Below, in pieces: positions 1 to 11,657 of a stretch of 64,000 nt of DNA (positions are counted from its first letter, which is position 1; each line of letters begins with the position of its first letter). The position numbers and the translations under genes were made by a program. Source of the DNA: Glaciozyma antarctica PI12 (Eukaryota; Basidiomycota; Microbotryomycetes; Kriegeriales; Camptobasidiaceae); the NCBI GenBank assembly GCA_002917775.1, contig KZ627151.1, positions 61,409 through 125,408 of the forward strand, read 5' to 3'. The notes beneath the pieces were generated by a model, which ran no database searches, was not told the origin of the DNA, and worked only from the letters and a program-made list of their open reading frames with translations.

Positions 1-1372
1 AGGNNCGGCGGGAGCTTGAGAGCGAAAAGACGCGCGAGATCTCCCAACTGCTCGACGGGGGCTGGTACGGGAGGAGCGCAAATGCGTTGTTTCTCGTGAA
101 CGAGGAGCTCAGCGAGCTGGCGGCGGTGTCCCTGTTCGAGGTACGTTGAAACGCCGCCGGAGCAGACCGAGGAGCTGATACCAGGGACGCGCAGGTTCTC
201 ATGGCGAGTCGCTGCGAACAGCCAGTCTTCAAGCTTCGAATCCGATCCCGTCGTTTGCACCTGGTCCGCGAGGTCATTTTCGATGCGGCTGCGTCGAAGG
301 AGGCACTCGTCGACGCACTCTCCTTCATCTCCCCATACACCTCGCCCCTTCTCCATCGGCTGTCCATCTCCGGTACTGCAGCTCAGCGTATGCTGGGAGA
401 CCTCCGGGAGGGTGCGCCAGAGGTCACAGCTGACGAGAACATCGAGCTTGTTCGCGTCGCCTTTCGTCAACTCGCGGCCGAGATCACCGATGTCGAGCTG
501 CTGGACTTCAAGGGACCTGCGGCGGCTTCGATATTGGCGTAATTGCCGAGGGTCAAGAAGCTGAGCTTGGTTGGAGGGATCTTCCTGCGAAGCACGACGG
601 CCGACCTCCCGCAAGCTCTTGCTCGGCTCGAGCTCGAACGCCTCGTACTCGATACCTACAGCTCCGGCTCCGCCAGCAGTCGGGCGATTCATCAGAACTG
701 GACCGAGGGCGACTGGGCAAGCAGCAAGACCCTCACGTCTCTCACCTTCCGGCGAGGGGCGCTGGTTACCCACGATTGGGCCTTCGTCGAACGGTTTTCG
801 CCGACGCTTCGCCACCTCGACCTTCGATTTCGCTGTTTTGCGGAACATGAACTTGCACCTGTCTTTCAAGCGACATTCCCCTCCCTTCGACATCTCAGCC
901 TCCGCGCAGAAACCTCGCACGGCCTCTCCCTCCTCACCTTCCTCGCACCGTCGCCTCTCGTATCGATCGAACTCACCTTAACAAAACCCTATCCCTAGAC
1001 CCCGGATCTCCTCTATACGTCGCTCTTCGCCACCACAGGCCTACACTGACCGACTTTCGATACCGCGACGAGCCTGGACACCTGTCCCTCTCGCTTTCGA
1101 AGAAGCTGCCCGCTGTCCTGGGCGATACCGGTGTCCGCTTCGCACGAGGGGAGAAGGCGTTTTGCACCACCGATAGGGTTCATCATGATGGAGGGGACCC
1201 AGAGGGACGCTACGGGCAGACGGAGAACATCTGCGCAGCCGTTGACGAGGTTCTGCGGTTCGGGCTTGATCGCACGGGGCTTTGCAGGAGGACGAACGAT
1301 AGCGAAGGAGCGGAGCAGATCTTGCATCATGCGGAGGCGTTGAAGGCGTTGATGACGGCGTGGAGAGATTAG
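1..1372 (+). pseudogene. F-box-like/leucine-rich family copy, 5' partial and broken
   Basis: The left edge cuts off the N-terminus. Exon 1 runs to 140 and ends in the family motif NALFLVN...LFE. A short intron (141-194) follows exactly where every other family member has one, and exon 2 starts at 195. Exon 2 carries family blocks such as DWAFVERF (about 774-797) and ends in AWRD at 1370-1372, the usual family terminus. Two defects are visible. An in-frame TAA at 540-542 stands where paralogs have Tyr. The frame also shifts near 985-996: the frame in use stops at 996-998, while the family C-terminus continues in another frame to 1370. The family role is inferred as substrate recognition for an SCF-type ubiquitin ligase. 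Two Ns near base 4 limit confidence at the edge. Confidence 0.72.
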
Positions 1373-1746
1373 GAGCGAGGGGTGGGAATCGAACATTGCT
1401 TTGCGTACTCGTTCTCGTTCCTCGTCCGTCGCTTCTCGCGAATGTGAGAGTGCTTTTCGGCGACGATCATCACCAGCGCGAAGGAACTCTGGGTCAAGGA
1501 CTGCTGTCGACATGATGGCTGGGGATAAAGAGGCGAGGTGCGTGCGGAAGTCCAGCTGGGCGAGCTTCGACCTTCGCTGCTCTCGATCCTCGCGGCGGAC
1601 TCTACGATTTCGTTCTCGCGAGCCTGTAGTTCTCTTCGAAGGGAAGCACCTTCGAGGAAATATGGAGAATGATTTGGTTCAGACAAAGCCATTCAAAGCG
1701 ACCGACGCCCCCGCCTCACGTCTCACCCACGATCCTTGCAAGCTCC
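1373..1746. other. tail-to-tail intergenic stretch, nothing recognised
   Basis: This lies between the 3' ends of two convergent genes. Several short open frames exist on both strands, but none has a start context, intron signals or family similarity. It probably holds both 3' untranslated regions. Confidence 0.5.
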
Positions 1747-4105
1747 TCAGCATCTGCGCCGAAGACTCAACAGCTGGCGCAGAAATTGAAAGGGAGACTC
1801 ATCGAGAGCAGCTCTAAAGTCCTTGCCGAGCGCCTTGAACGCCGTCGCGCGCCTGCGAAGCGCCTTCTCGTGCTCCGGCTCGAGCGAGAGGGCGACGGTG
1901 CAGACCGCAACGACTTCGTGGTAGCTGCACCAGCTTATCAGTACATCGGTGAGGCAAGTCAAGAAATGGGACGTACATCGGAGCGGAGAGGGCGGGAGCC
2001 TGCGACGTAACCTCCTTGAGGAGCGCAGCGGCGAGGTTCGCAAAGTAGGTCGGCTCCGTCGGGTCGAGCAAGCACGCTAGGCGGTACTTGAGCAGAGCAT
2101 CCTTGTTCGATCCAGTCCTAAACGCGTCGTTCCCCTGCGAGAACGTCGTCAAAATCGAGTCGAAAGCCGCAAGGCGAGAGGGAGGGAACGCACCTTCGCT
2201 TTGAGCTTCTCCGCCCTCTGCTTCATCCGCTTCGCATGGAACCCCTCCCCAGACCTAAGCATCACATAGCTCGAGCTCCTGAGAAAATTTTCAACGACTC
2301 CAAACACCTCCACCTCCCTCCTCAACCCCGCCGCATTCAGCGGCATCCTCAACCCCATCTCGAGCAGCCGAAGTCCCCCAATCCACCTCGCCACTCGCTC
2401 CACCTCGACTCCCATCTTCTCAAAGAACTTCCGGTCCTTCGCAAGCTCCCGCATCCCCGCATGGTGGCTCTCCGCGAACCTGATCGCGAGAGGGAGCCAT
2501 TCCGAACGATACCGCCAAACGCCGCCTTTCAGGAAGCCCTTGGCGATCTTCTTTTCGATATCGAGGACGAGAGGGACGGGATTGGGGAAGGGAGGAATGT
2601 TGACGGGTTGTTCGCGGAGAACGGCGAGCTTGCGCTTGAAGATGCGGGAGACGGCGAGGAGGGCGGAGGGATTGTCGATGAGTTCGCAGAGGAAGACGGG
2701 TCGTTCGATCGTGCCATAGATGATCCTCGAGAGCTCCATCTGAACGTGCTTGACGCCGGTTTGAAGATCCAAGTCGGGGACCTCTTTGCAGCCCGTCTTG
2801 CAGAACGTGCTGAACACCTCCGTGATCTGCTTCGTCATTCCGTCGAGGCCGAGGGGAAGAGTCGTCCAGTCACCGTCCCGAAGAGCGAATTCGAACGTCT
2901 TGACGACTCCGCTGGGGTGCATGGGGCGGAGGATGGGCTCGAAAAAGCCTGAAAGCTCGCACTGGAAGGTGAGGGAGAAGGTCTCGCAGAGGAATTGGTC
3001 GAAAGTGAAGAGAGCCGAGGCGGAGGGGATAGAGTGCGGAGAGGTACGACTGCACGTGCAGGAGAAGGTTGGCGGAGGAATAAGAGTAGTCGGAAATGCC
3101 GGAATGAGGTGGAGGTAGTCGAGAGGGGGAAGAGGAGGGTCGTCGTCCGCGGATGGCTCGATGCGCGCGACACGCATAATCTCCTCGTCGCGATGCTTAC
3201 GCGCCTCGCTAATCGTGATTCCTGTAGGTCGTATCGCCGAGCGCAATGAGCTGGAGGCGGGTCTCGTTGAGGACGTGAATAGACCGGGCAAATTCACTGA
3301 AGAAGTGGGCGATGTGGGAGGTGAAGACGGGCAGCTGAAGCACCTCCCTCGTCGTAGCTCGAAGCCGCCGCTGGTACTCGCGTCCCGCTTCGCAAATTAC
3401 TCGCGCCCACTCATCCCTCTCCAACCAGCTCTCCCCACGAAGCTTTCCCGACCAGATGGCGAACTGAGTAGAGGTGAGAAGTGTCCCGATGATCCCGTAA
3501 TCGGGGAGGGAGTTGCGATCAGCGTCCCGCTCGAGCGTCTCCTGCGCCTCGCGAGCTCGAAGGTCGTGAAGGGCAAAGTCGAGGCGGTCCTGTCCGAAAG
3601 GGCTGAAGAGGTCGTGAAGGCAGTAGTCCTGAAGCTTCATATCGTACGCCGGCTGCTCCTGCGACCAGATAATCGACGCGACGACGATTCCTCGAAGGAC
3701 CGTCCGAAGTGCCAACTCCGTGACAACTCCTCCCTCCTTCGGCTCCAAAATCTCGCGAATCCCAACCTCCAGCATCTGGCGCACGAAGCGGAAGTGCTCG
3801 TCCGACGTGAGGAGAGCGGCGAGTTCTTCGGCGGTCGGGTTCCCCCTCACCAGCGCTTCGATCGAGCTAGTCGGGATTCCTTTGGAGCCCTGCATCAGCT
3901 GCGATTGGCGAAGGAACCGCCTGACCGACATGTCGTCGCTGAAGCACCGCGTGATGTGCTCGACGTAGAGGCTGGCGAAGCAGTCCTTTGTCGTGAGGTA
4001 TTCGGGAGAGTCGGGAGGAGGGAGGGGAGTCGCGGGCGTTCGAGAGCAGCGCGGGCCGCAGGTGGGAGGAGTGGCGAGGAATCGGCGGAGGCGGGGGAGC
4101 TCCAT
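1747..4105 (-). CDS. TPR-containing protein, diverged member of the modular TPR family
   Basis: Four exons are proposed on the minus strand: 4105-3298, 3221-2194, 2134-1977 and 1924-1747. They join to 724 codons including the TGA, so about 723 residues. Introns use gtgaat, gtgcgt and gtacgt donors; the first (3297-3222) is the least certain but restores frame. The start is the ATG at 4105, because the upstream extension has no ATG. The N-terminus has CGPRC, then long helical stretches. A degenerate FLCEL motif sits near the middle. The C-terminus has TPR-like helices (KGNDAFRTGSNKDAL, then CTVALSLEPEHEKAL). The order matches the modules of the genes at 7.9-11.6 and 34.2-43.6 kb, at low identity. 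TPRs usually bind other proteins; the partner is unknown. The gene is divergent from the small gene at 4410. Confidence 0.68.
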
Positions 4106-4409
4106 GGTGCAGTCGTGCTGTGGACGACCGCTGGTGAGCTGCCGTTCGTCCCAGTCTGGTCCCAACCCGCTCCTACCTCGTTCGCTTGAGTTGACCTGCA
4201 CAGCGAGAGCGGTCAGGACTGGCCACGTAGGTGCGCGGTCTACTCACAGGAAGCTCCAAAGCAAGGCTCGAGCAGCGCAGCGGTACTCAGGAGAGAACGA
4301 CGCAGAGTGAGCCAGCTCGAACCTCCTCTCCTCCAAACAGCATACAGCCACCTCGCGCAGTGGCGGCTGCGACGTCGCTAGTCCTTCCTCCGCCCCACCA
4401 CCCCGCAGA

Positions 4410-4748
4410 ATGCTCTCCCGCTCGTACCTCACCCAGCGCCTCTTCAGGTACGTCCCCACCCCTCTGCGAACCCTCTAACGCCCTTTCAGCACGATCCCAG
4501 CGCGTCTCATTCATCCGCACCAAACGGCCGACACGGCGCCGGACGCTAAACCACCTCCGCGTTCGCTTAAGGATCATCCGAGTAGCGAGGAGGTGGATAG
4601 GGAGGAGGAGAAGAAGGGGGTTACGAAAGCGAAGTCGGCGAAGGACGGTGCGAAGAGCGACGAGGGGAGGAACTGGGAGAGTGGGAAGGGGCCTAGTAGT
4701 GAGGAGATGGAGAAGGAGCACGGGAGGGGAGGATACGGTGCGGCGTAG
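4410..4748 (+). CDS. small protein with probable mitochondrial targeting sequence
   Basis: Two exons (4410-4447 and 4490-4748) are joined over a 42-base intron with gtacgt donor, ctaac branch and tttcag acceptor. They give 98 residues ending at TAG 4746-4748. The N-terminus (MLSRSYLTQRLFSTIPARL) is rich in Arg, Ser and Leu without acids, as in a mitochondrial presequence. The rest is very polar, rich in Lys, Glu, Ser and Asp, and ends HGRGGYGAA. I do not recognise the family. A small mitochondrial assembly or regulatory factor is a guess. The first exon codes only about 12 residues, so it is easily missed without splicing. Confidence 0.62.
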
Positions 4749-4963
4749 GCGAGGAGGGAAGCAGTGCTTGGTCGTGCAAATCAGTGAAAGCAGCGACGAT
4801 GAGCAGAGCGAGACCCGTCCTCTTCCACCGCAAGCCGCGCGGAACGTCAAGTGTCTAAGTTAACGCTACACGGGAGTAGAAACGGGGGGTATCAAGATGG
4901 GGACCTGCGAAAGAACGAAATCCAACGACCCGAGAAAGCGACCACTGAGAAGTGGGGCCCTCC

Positions 4964-7547
4964 TCAAATGTCGTCGATATCGACGTCCTCCTGGTCCTCG
5001 AACTCGAACTGGCACTCGTCGTCCTGCACGTGCGTAGGTTAGCGAGCGAGCTAGGAGAGATGAGGAGGGAGAACGTACCTCGGGGCCGAAAGTGTCTGTC
5101 TCGTTGATCTTGGCCGTCTCGGGGAGCTCACCGTACGCCTTCAAGTTGCGTGCCTCGTCGGTCTGTTTGATTCGCACTCGTTAGTAACGAATGGTGAAGG
5201 GGAGAGAAGGGACGCACGGTGTACTTTTGGATCACGTCGGCCTTGTCGTCCTGGAAGTCTCGGAGGGAGAGAAGGATGATGTCGCCCTGGTTGATCCAGA
5301 CCTGCGGAGGGACGATGTGTCAGGGTCAGCGAAAGGGGAAGCAGAACGTGTCCCGTTTGAGCCAGCTTGTTCATGTTTTGCACGAGAAGCCCAAGCGACC
5401 GCAACCCAAAGCCCACGTCCAAAGCGTCGACTGCTAGCTCACGCCGGTCGTCGAAGAAGTCTACTCGGAGCGGACGAGCTGAGTCCTCTGCAGATGTTCT
5501 GCCGAAGGCCCAAGCACGAACGCGTCGGCCAGCATCTCCGGCCCCCCAAGCCCAAATTACGTCCTACAAAGCACCTCGACGAAGCTGTCGCATCTCCACA
5601 ACCGGAGCAGAGTCTGAGGTGTACGAGGAAGCGTTACGGAAGAGCTATCTGCAGACTTCCCTGCAGAGATCCTCTCCCGAGGCTCCTTCACCTAGACCCG
5701 GAACCGCACCAGGAAGCGAGACCTTTGCCAGACGACAAGGGGAGCTGGGCAAGGGCGTACCAAAGTTCCGGCTCGACTCAACCCAGCGTGAGTTCGAGCG
5801 GGACGCACGACTCAGCGCTCGAGTTCAGCGGCGGTCATCGGCACGTCCGGCCTTCTCTCGCTCACGACGGCAAAGCTCGACACATTTCCGATTATTCCGA
5901 AAAATGCGCGGCTCACTACACGAACGCGAAGTCTTCGCAGAGAGTTCTGCGAGAGCTCCAGCCCGAGAAGCGGTGGCAGCGTCCGGAACGCCCGACTTGA
6001 GCTGCCAGCCATCGTCTCTCCTGTGTCCACATAACACCCAGAAGGCCAAGACACGAGCCAGGACTTCGCAGATCGCTCTACGAGAGCCTGTGGCCGGCGT
6101 GGCGGCAGCTGCATCCTGGCAGTTCTTCCCATCGCCACCTGGGCTCGCAAGAGGGGACCTGCCTGTGCGCAGAAGGAGTACGAGCAGGGCCCTCCGCAGG
6201 TCACTCTGCGGAAAACCTCAGTCCAAGCTTCGGTCGCAGGCAGCTCCAGCGCTGCTGCACGCGAAAGACGGACGAGATGAGCTCTGCGCGAGAGCGAATT
6301 CACATGCCTTACGAACTGAGCCTTCCACATAACTCTGCGGAGACCTCAGTCCGAAGTGGCAGCGCAGCTTCAACCACACAGTCCCTGCTCTTCCTCGTTT
6401 GCAGAGGAGGGATCAAATGACGCCCCGCGCCAGGGGAAGCAGCAGCTCCGACTCTTAGACAAAGGAGAGGCAACCTCAAAAGGCACCAATCAAGTCAAGC
6501 TCTCGCGCAAGGCTGTGCGGCGCTAGACCTGAATGCGGCCTCGAGGTCCTCCTCTCCTCGCCTGCGCTGGAACGAACTCGTCTTCCACCATATGCCCAGC
6601 CCGACTCGTGTCCAACCTAGCGAGGATGGTGACATCATCACTCATCAACACCGAGCCATGAGCAGGAGTTCTGCCAGGACTCGATTCGATGGTCTTTAAG
6701 TCGCGCCGCCCTGCGTCCTCCCTGATGCTGTGCGAGCCAAGTCTGACACAAGTGCCACGCTTCGTGAGTACCGTACCAAGCTCGACCAGCGTTCCGGCGC
6801 ACGTCCGCCGAGGGAAGAAGGAAGAGCTTCGGTATCGAGCCACAGGCAACGCAGTGAGATCTGCAGTGCCCTGACTCGAATGCCGGCCACCAACGCCCCC
6901 ACTAGCACACCATCCCGACGAACTGCCATCCACCTTTCCAGCTCCCTCACGCCAGCCGAACCCCAGCGACAACCCAAGCCGAAACGCACCTTCTTCCTCA
7001 TCTTTCCCCGAATGTGAGCCAACCGCTTCTCTCCATCAAAGCACATGGCCTCGATCCTTCCATTCCCAAGCATCTTGAGGACCTGAGCGTACTCTGCGAG
7101 CGATATCGACGGAATCAGCTCCCACCTCCCCCGGAGAGTGACGAGAGACGCACCCTGTCCATCGAAGTTGAAGACGAGCTCGCGCTTGTCGGCCTCGTTC
7201 TCGTTCTTTCCCCTCCTGCGGTTCTTGCCTCCCTGTTCGTGTGGTCGGTGATAGAGGGCGAGGAGGGAGAGAGAGGGTAGGGGCGAGCGAATGGGAAGGA
7301 AGGTGATGAGGTCGTGGCTAGGTCAGTTGCGGTACGACTGAAGATGGGGGGTCAGAGTGGGAGTGAGCGTACTTTTCCCTTGTTCTGTGGAGGGGGAGAG
7401 CGGAGTCAGCGCGGCTCAGGAGATGGACGAGGACGAGTCGGGCGAGGTGGCGGCGCAGGAGGGCTCCAGGGTCGAAAAAAGTTGTATGGGCGAGGGCGGG
7501 GGACTGAGGAGGAGTTGGCCTGGAGACTGTAGACTCACCTTGGGCAT
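4964..7547 (-). CDS. TIF11: translation initiation factor eIF1A
   Basis: Seven coding exons on the minus strand (7547-7539, 7384-7373, 7232-7154, 7093-6990, 5301-5218, 5162-5079, 5023-4964) join to exactly 144 codons, so 143 residues, the usual fungal eIF1A length. The order is a basic N-terminus ([16 protein letters not shown]), the OB fold ([48 protein letters not shown]), the [11 protein letters not shown] segment and the acidic tail ending DIDDI. eIF1A binds the A site of the 40S subunit and promotes scanning and start-codon selection in the cytoplasm. Unusual features are coding exons of only 9 and 12 bases at the 5' end and one intron of 1688 bases (6989-5302), when the others here are mostly 50-150. 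Identity is certain; the smallest exons are supported by family sequence and exact frame. Confidence 0.95.
5302..6989 (-). other. 1.7 kb intron inside eIF1A
   Basis: The donor is gtgcgt at 6989 and the acceptor cgcag ends at 5302; the flanking exons join in phase 0 to give RKK-VWINQ. It is about 25 times longer than typical introns here. Inside are an imperfect 24-base direct repeat (6204-6227 and 6333-6356) and small inverted repeats such as CGCAGA...TCTGCG near 5935. Open frames exist on both strands (largest 5367-6332 +) but resemble nothing I know. It may hold inserted DNA, an old element or a non-coding RNA; none is demonstrated. Confidence 0.75.
6204..6356. repeat. imperfect direct repeat pair in the eIF1A intron
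   Basis: Bases 6204-6227 and 6333-6356 share CTCTGCGGA followed by ACCTCAGTCC and AAG, with one or two differences and about 129 bases apart. Function is unknown. Confidence 0.5.
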
Positions 7548-7944
7548 TCTGTTGAATGGACTGAGTCTTGAAGGTGAGTGGCTGAGGGAGAGGTGGCGAG
7601 GAGGAAGTCAACAGCTTTGCTCAGCGCTCAGAGCCCTCTCTTCGTCCGACGTCGGCGACGGCGACGAGGTGAGTGACTCGCCTTCTCCACCTAATTGCCT
7701 TGCAGAGTGGCTGGTGGTGTGCTAGGCAAGGCGGCGCGGTGTCAGGTTCAGCAGGGAGAGCACGGTCAGCCAGGAGCAACAACCGACTCGACTCGCCGAG
7801 GGAGGGAACACCAGCTGGGTGGGAGTGCGCGTGGACTAGCAGGACAGATAGTAGCGGTATTGGTGCATCCTGGGACGCGCGCTGTTCACCAGCAAGACGC
7901 CCAGGTCTCGAGGACGGAGGGCGCCAGAGCACTCCTCTCCGACC
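7548..7944. promoter_or_regulatory. divergent promoter region of eIF1A and the TPR gene
   Basis: About 400 bases separate the eIF1A ATG (7547) from the first ATG used for the plus-strand gene (7945). It must carry both promoters. No clear TATA box was seen. A ctaac...ctgcag splice-acceptor-like string near 7990-8010 leaves open a leader intron in the plus-strand gene. Confidence 0.4.
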
Positions 7945-10900
7945 ATGCTGGTCTCCAACTCCACCTCCGACGAAGCACAGCAAGCTAACGTCCTAACTGT
8001 ACGACTGCAGAACGGCCTAATGACAACCTCGCGCCCACCACTCCCCTTTGGCCTAGGTCGATCCGCCTCGTGCCCTCCCTCCCAATGCCTCCAACCTGGC
8101 GTCCCTCTCCCCCTCCCCGGCACTCCCCTCCACGACCAAGTCGCTCTAGCCCTCTCCGCCCTCTTTGCGACCTTCTACGCCACGTCCCTTCGCTACCTCG
8201 GCGTCTCCGAGATCCTCGACTGGGTCGAAAGCAACCGGACTGTCGACGCGTGGATCCTCACGGGGATTGGAGCAGGGGAGGGATCCAAAGGACGTGGGGA
8301 ATGAGAAGAATTTGGAGGTGGGGAGAGGAGCGATTAGGAGCGTTATTAAGGCGGCGCTGGAGCAGGAGGACGAGGCTTGGGCGACTAGCTTGCGCGAAGT
8401 CGGGTTCAGCTCTGGCATGTCGATGGCGTACGAAGGTATCGTCTCCCAGGTACGTTCCCGTTCCCACTGCGACCGGAACCAGCGAACGGACTAATCACGA
8501 CACGCGCAGCTCAAAGCCCACCCCACCTCTTCCTCTCCCCTGCCTGCATTACCTCCTCACCGGCGCCGGCCTCGCCATGCTCCAATCCGCCCCTCTCCAA
8601 CACGCCTTCCCTATCTGTCCTCCCCGTCCCCCTCCCTCCCCCTCCTCCCTCCTCGCCTCCCTTCGTACCTCTCACACCCTCCCCTCCCCCGCCCTCCTCC
8701 TGGCGTCCGCTCGTTCGAAGAGCATTCGCGCAGTACCATGCTATGGTTAAGGAAGTCGCCGAGGAGGTTGTTGGGGATGCAGAGTTCTCGAGGGAGTACA
8801 CGCTCTTCCTCGAGAGCATCTCGCAGCCACTTCAGTTGCTGCAGCTCATTCGGGAGGACTTTGAGACCGAGTTTGGGGAAGGAGCGTGCAGAGGACTTCT
8901 GGGGGTTGGAGAGGTGGGAGGACAGAACCTCATTCAGATTCAGGATTTCTGTGCGGCGAGGAGGCCGAGCGAGCTTCTCGCCCGAGTGAAGGAGCGAGTG
9001 AGGGAGAAGGCGGAGAAGGAGAAGAGGGCGAAGATTGTCGAGGAGAAGAAGCGGTACTTGAGGGAGCTGAGGGCGTGGCAGGCGAGTGCGGAGGCGAGCA
9101 GGGGGAGTTGGGCAGTGGCGGGAGTGGAGGAGAACATGGAGGAGCGGATGCTAGGAGTGGAGCGGCAGTGCGCCGAGGTCGAGGAGTTTGTGAGAGCGTA
9201 CGAGGCGGAGGAGGCGGAGGAAGAGCGGAGCAAGATGGAGAAGAAGGAGGGGGGACCGAAGGACGAGGACCAGTTCCGGCAGGGAAGCTCGAAAGACCTC
9301 CTCCCCCTCGCACCGCCCTCGACCGACCCTTTCTCAGCCTGTGCTCCCCGGTCGTCCTCTCCTGCACCTCAATCGCGGAAAGGCAAAGGTCGAGCTCTCA
9401 CCCCTCTCAGCGCAGCCGTACGTCCTCCCCTCCCGTCCTCCCTCCCCGACTAATGATCCCTCACAGGCCCGCAGCCCAGCCCGCTACCCCGCCCGCCCTC
9501 CCCCTTCCTCCCTCTCCAGCTCCTCCTCTCCCCGCCCTCCAACACCCCTCTCCCGCTCCTCCTCCCCCTCCTCCCGAACGCCCTACACCCCTCCGCCCTC
9601 CCCACCCCGCCGCGCCGCCAAGCTTTCACCACCGAGCTCCCTCGCTCACACTTCGACGGCTCCAGCATCTCCCGTCGTGCACGCGTCGAAGGAGCATGGC
9701 GAGGACGCGAGTTGCTGCGTCGCGTGTGCGGCGGAGATGCTGCAGTCGACGCTCGCGCCGGTATTGGCGCAGAGGGTGATTGCGCAGCCCGTCGTCGAGG
9801 GGAAGCAGTTTGAGAGGTTCGAGGAGCCCGAGGCGCCGGGAGGAGCGAACGGGCGGACGGAGAATACGGTGGCGGAGAACGTAGGAGGGGAGTCGGTGGG
9901 GAGGAAGAAGCCGAAGAAGAAGAAGAAGGCGAAGGCTCCTGCGGCGCTCGCGGTTGCGATGAACGAGGTGGAGGAGCCGGCGACGGAGGAGCGGACCTTC
10001 CTACCTCTCTCGCGGCATCCTCCACCGCGGTGCTGTCCTCCCGATCGCTGCACCGGCGATACGCCAGATCATTTTGTCTGGCCTGAGCTCGATGGACTCC
10101 TCTACGAGACTTGCCTCGCTGGCTTCAAGTGTGCGTCTTCTTCCTTTCGGTGAACGGTGGGAAGAAGCTGATGCCTTCGCGCAGATGAGCTCATCGACAA
10201 CCTCGTCGCTCCCCTCGAGTACGTTCGGGACAGCCTCGCGAAGCAGTACCTCAAGATCGGGGGACGCATGTGCGACGACAAGGGACAGCCGAAGGAGATG
10301 GACACCTTCGTCCGGCTCGCGGAGGAGAAGACGAAGTTGTGGACGAGCGTCAAGTACCCGGCGGTGCAGGCGTACACGCAGCGGACGCTGGCGATGTCGC
10401 TGCAGAAGCTCATGGAGGTCTTCGTGCGTCTCTCCCTCTCCTCGTGGTGATATCGACTGACGTGCTTGTGCGATTCCAGCGCGCTCAATGCGGGCCCATC
10501 TGCATCTGCCGCCTCTCGAACCATCCTCAAGCTCTCATCAACGCTCGTCACCGTCTCACCCAGTGCGAGCTCGCGGACCGCAAGATCCCGATCCAGCTTC
10601 CCGCGATGGACCAGCAGGTCTTCATGAAGTGGTGCCACGCCCAGCTTCGCGAGAACGTACGCTCCTCTCTGCGTTTCCATTGCTCCTCCTAACGCCTCTG
10701 CAGACCATCGGCGGCTCAGAATGGGAAGGCCGGGATCGCTCGTACCGCCTCGCCGACTTCCTCCTCAACTTCACCGACGCCTTCAACGGAGCTATCGACC
10801 GCATGGTCGACAAGAATCCGTACGTCCTCGCGGAGGACTTGACGACGCTTCTCGAGTGGCAAGGTGGCGTGCGGATTTTCGACGCGGCGATGAGGCTGGG

Positions 10901-11559
10901 GACAACGACGATCCCGAGCGTCGTTAGCAAGGAGGAGATGGCGCTGAAACCGCTGGCGGCGTTTGGGCACTTGTTGGAGCTGGGTGGGGAGGCGAGGATT
11001 GCGGGGACACCGTTTACGGCTGAGCTGGCTGAGGTGGAGAAGAGGAAGGTACGTCGTCGCTGAATCTGGTATGGGAGGGGAACTGATGCGGTCGTGATAG
11101 GGCAACGAGTTCTTTGCGGCGGGCGAGTACGAGAAGAGCGTCGTCGCTTTCGCTACAGCTTCGATCATCGTTCCGACGAACGCGACCTACTGGACGAACG
11201 CAGCAGCGGCACGGATCAAGATTGGGACTCTTCCTCAGTACGTCGTTGCTCTTCGCTCCCCACGAGCGACTTGCTAATCATCTCCTCTCCTTAGATACGC
11301 CGAGGCAGTCTCGGACTGCACTTTCGCTCTCGAGTACGAACCTCAGAACGTCAAGGCTCTCTACCGGCGAGGGACCGCGCTGGCCATGCTCGGACGCTGG
11401 GACGCGGCGATTGCAGGTTCGTTCCGTCTTCTCGCTACTCAGTGTCGAGCTGACCTTATCCCGTTCGCAGATCTTACCAGCCTTGTTCAAATCTGTCCCG
11501 AGAACCAGCCGGCAGTCGATTCTCTCGCAGCGGCGAAGCGACGCCAGTCGCAGCTTTGA
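7945..11559 (+). CDS. modular CPPxRC/CxC/TPR protein with two modules, frame problems in the N-terminal half
   Basis: The C-terminal half reads cleanly across short introns. CCPPDRC at 10031-10051 is followed by a helical stretch (ELIDNLVAPLEYVRDSL), ICICRLS near 10495-10518, a long helical region with GSEWEGRD, then TPRs (KGNEFFAAGEYEKSVVAF, CTFALEYEPQNVKALYRRG) and TGA at 11557-11559. The N-terminal half carries CPPSQC, a helical segment (EILDWVESNRTVDAW), a Pro-rich stretch, a coiled coil (about 8980-9260) and a Lys-rich patch (GRKKPKKKKKAKA). It matches the N-terminus of the giant gene at 34 kb, but the matching frame shifts near 8260-8290 and again between about 8510 and 8745. It is either a damaged gene or one with draft errors in C-rich sequence. 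Start 7945 is tentative; a later Met near 8020 is possible. Confidence 0.6.
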
Positions 11560-11657
11560 GGAGAATACCAGCTGGAATCGTATCTATCTCTCGTCGCACC
11601 GTTCTGCAGAGTAAATCCAGTTCATGCATGCAAAACCAAGTCAAATCCCTCTCCTCC

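Noticed and set aside
1380-1402. String resembling an antisense tRNA T-loop (gggaatcgaac)
   Set aside because: The flanking bases do not pair as a T stem, and no acceptor or anticodon arms were found.
5367-6332. 321-codon plus-strand open frame inside the eIF1A intron
   Set aside because: It has no family similarity, a biased Arg/Ser/Pro composition and no clear promoter, and it overlaps an opposing frame. Long chance frames are common at this GC level.
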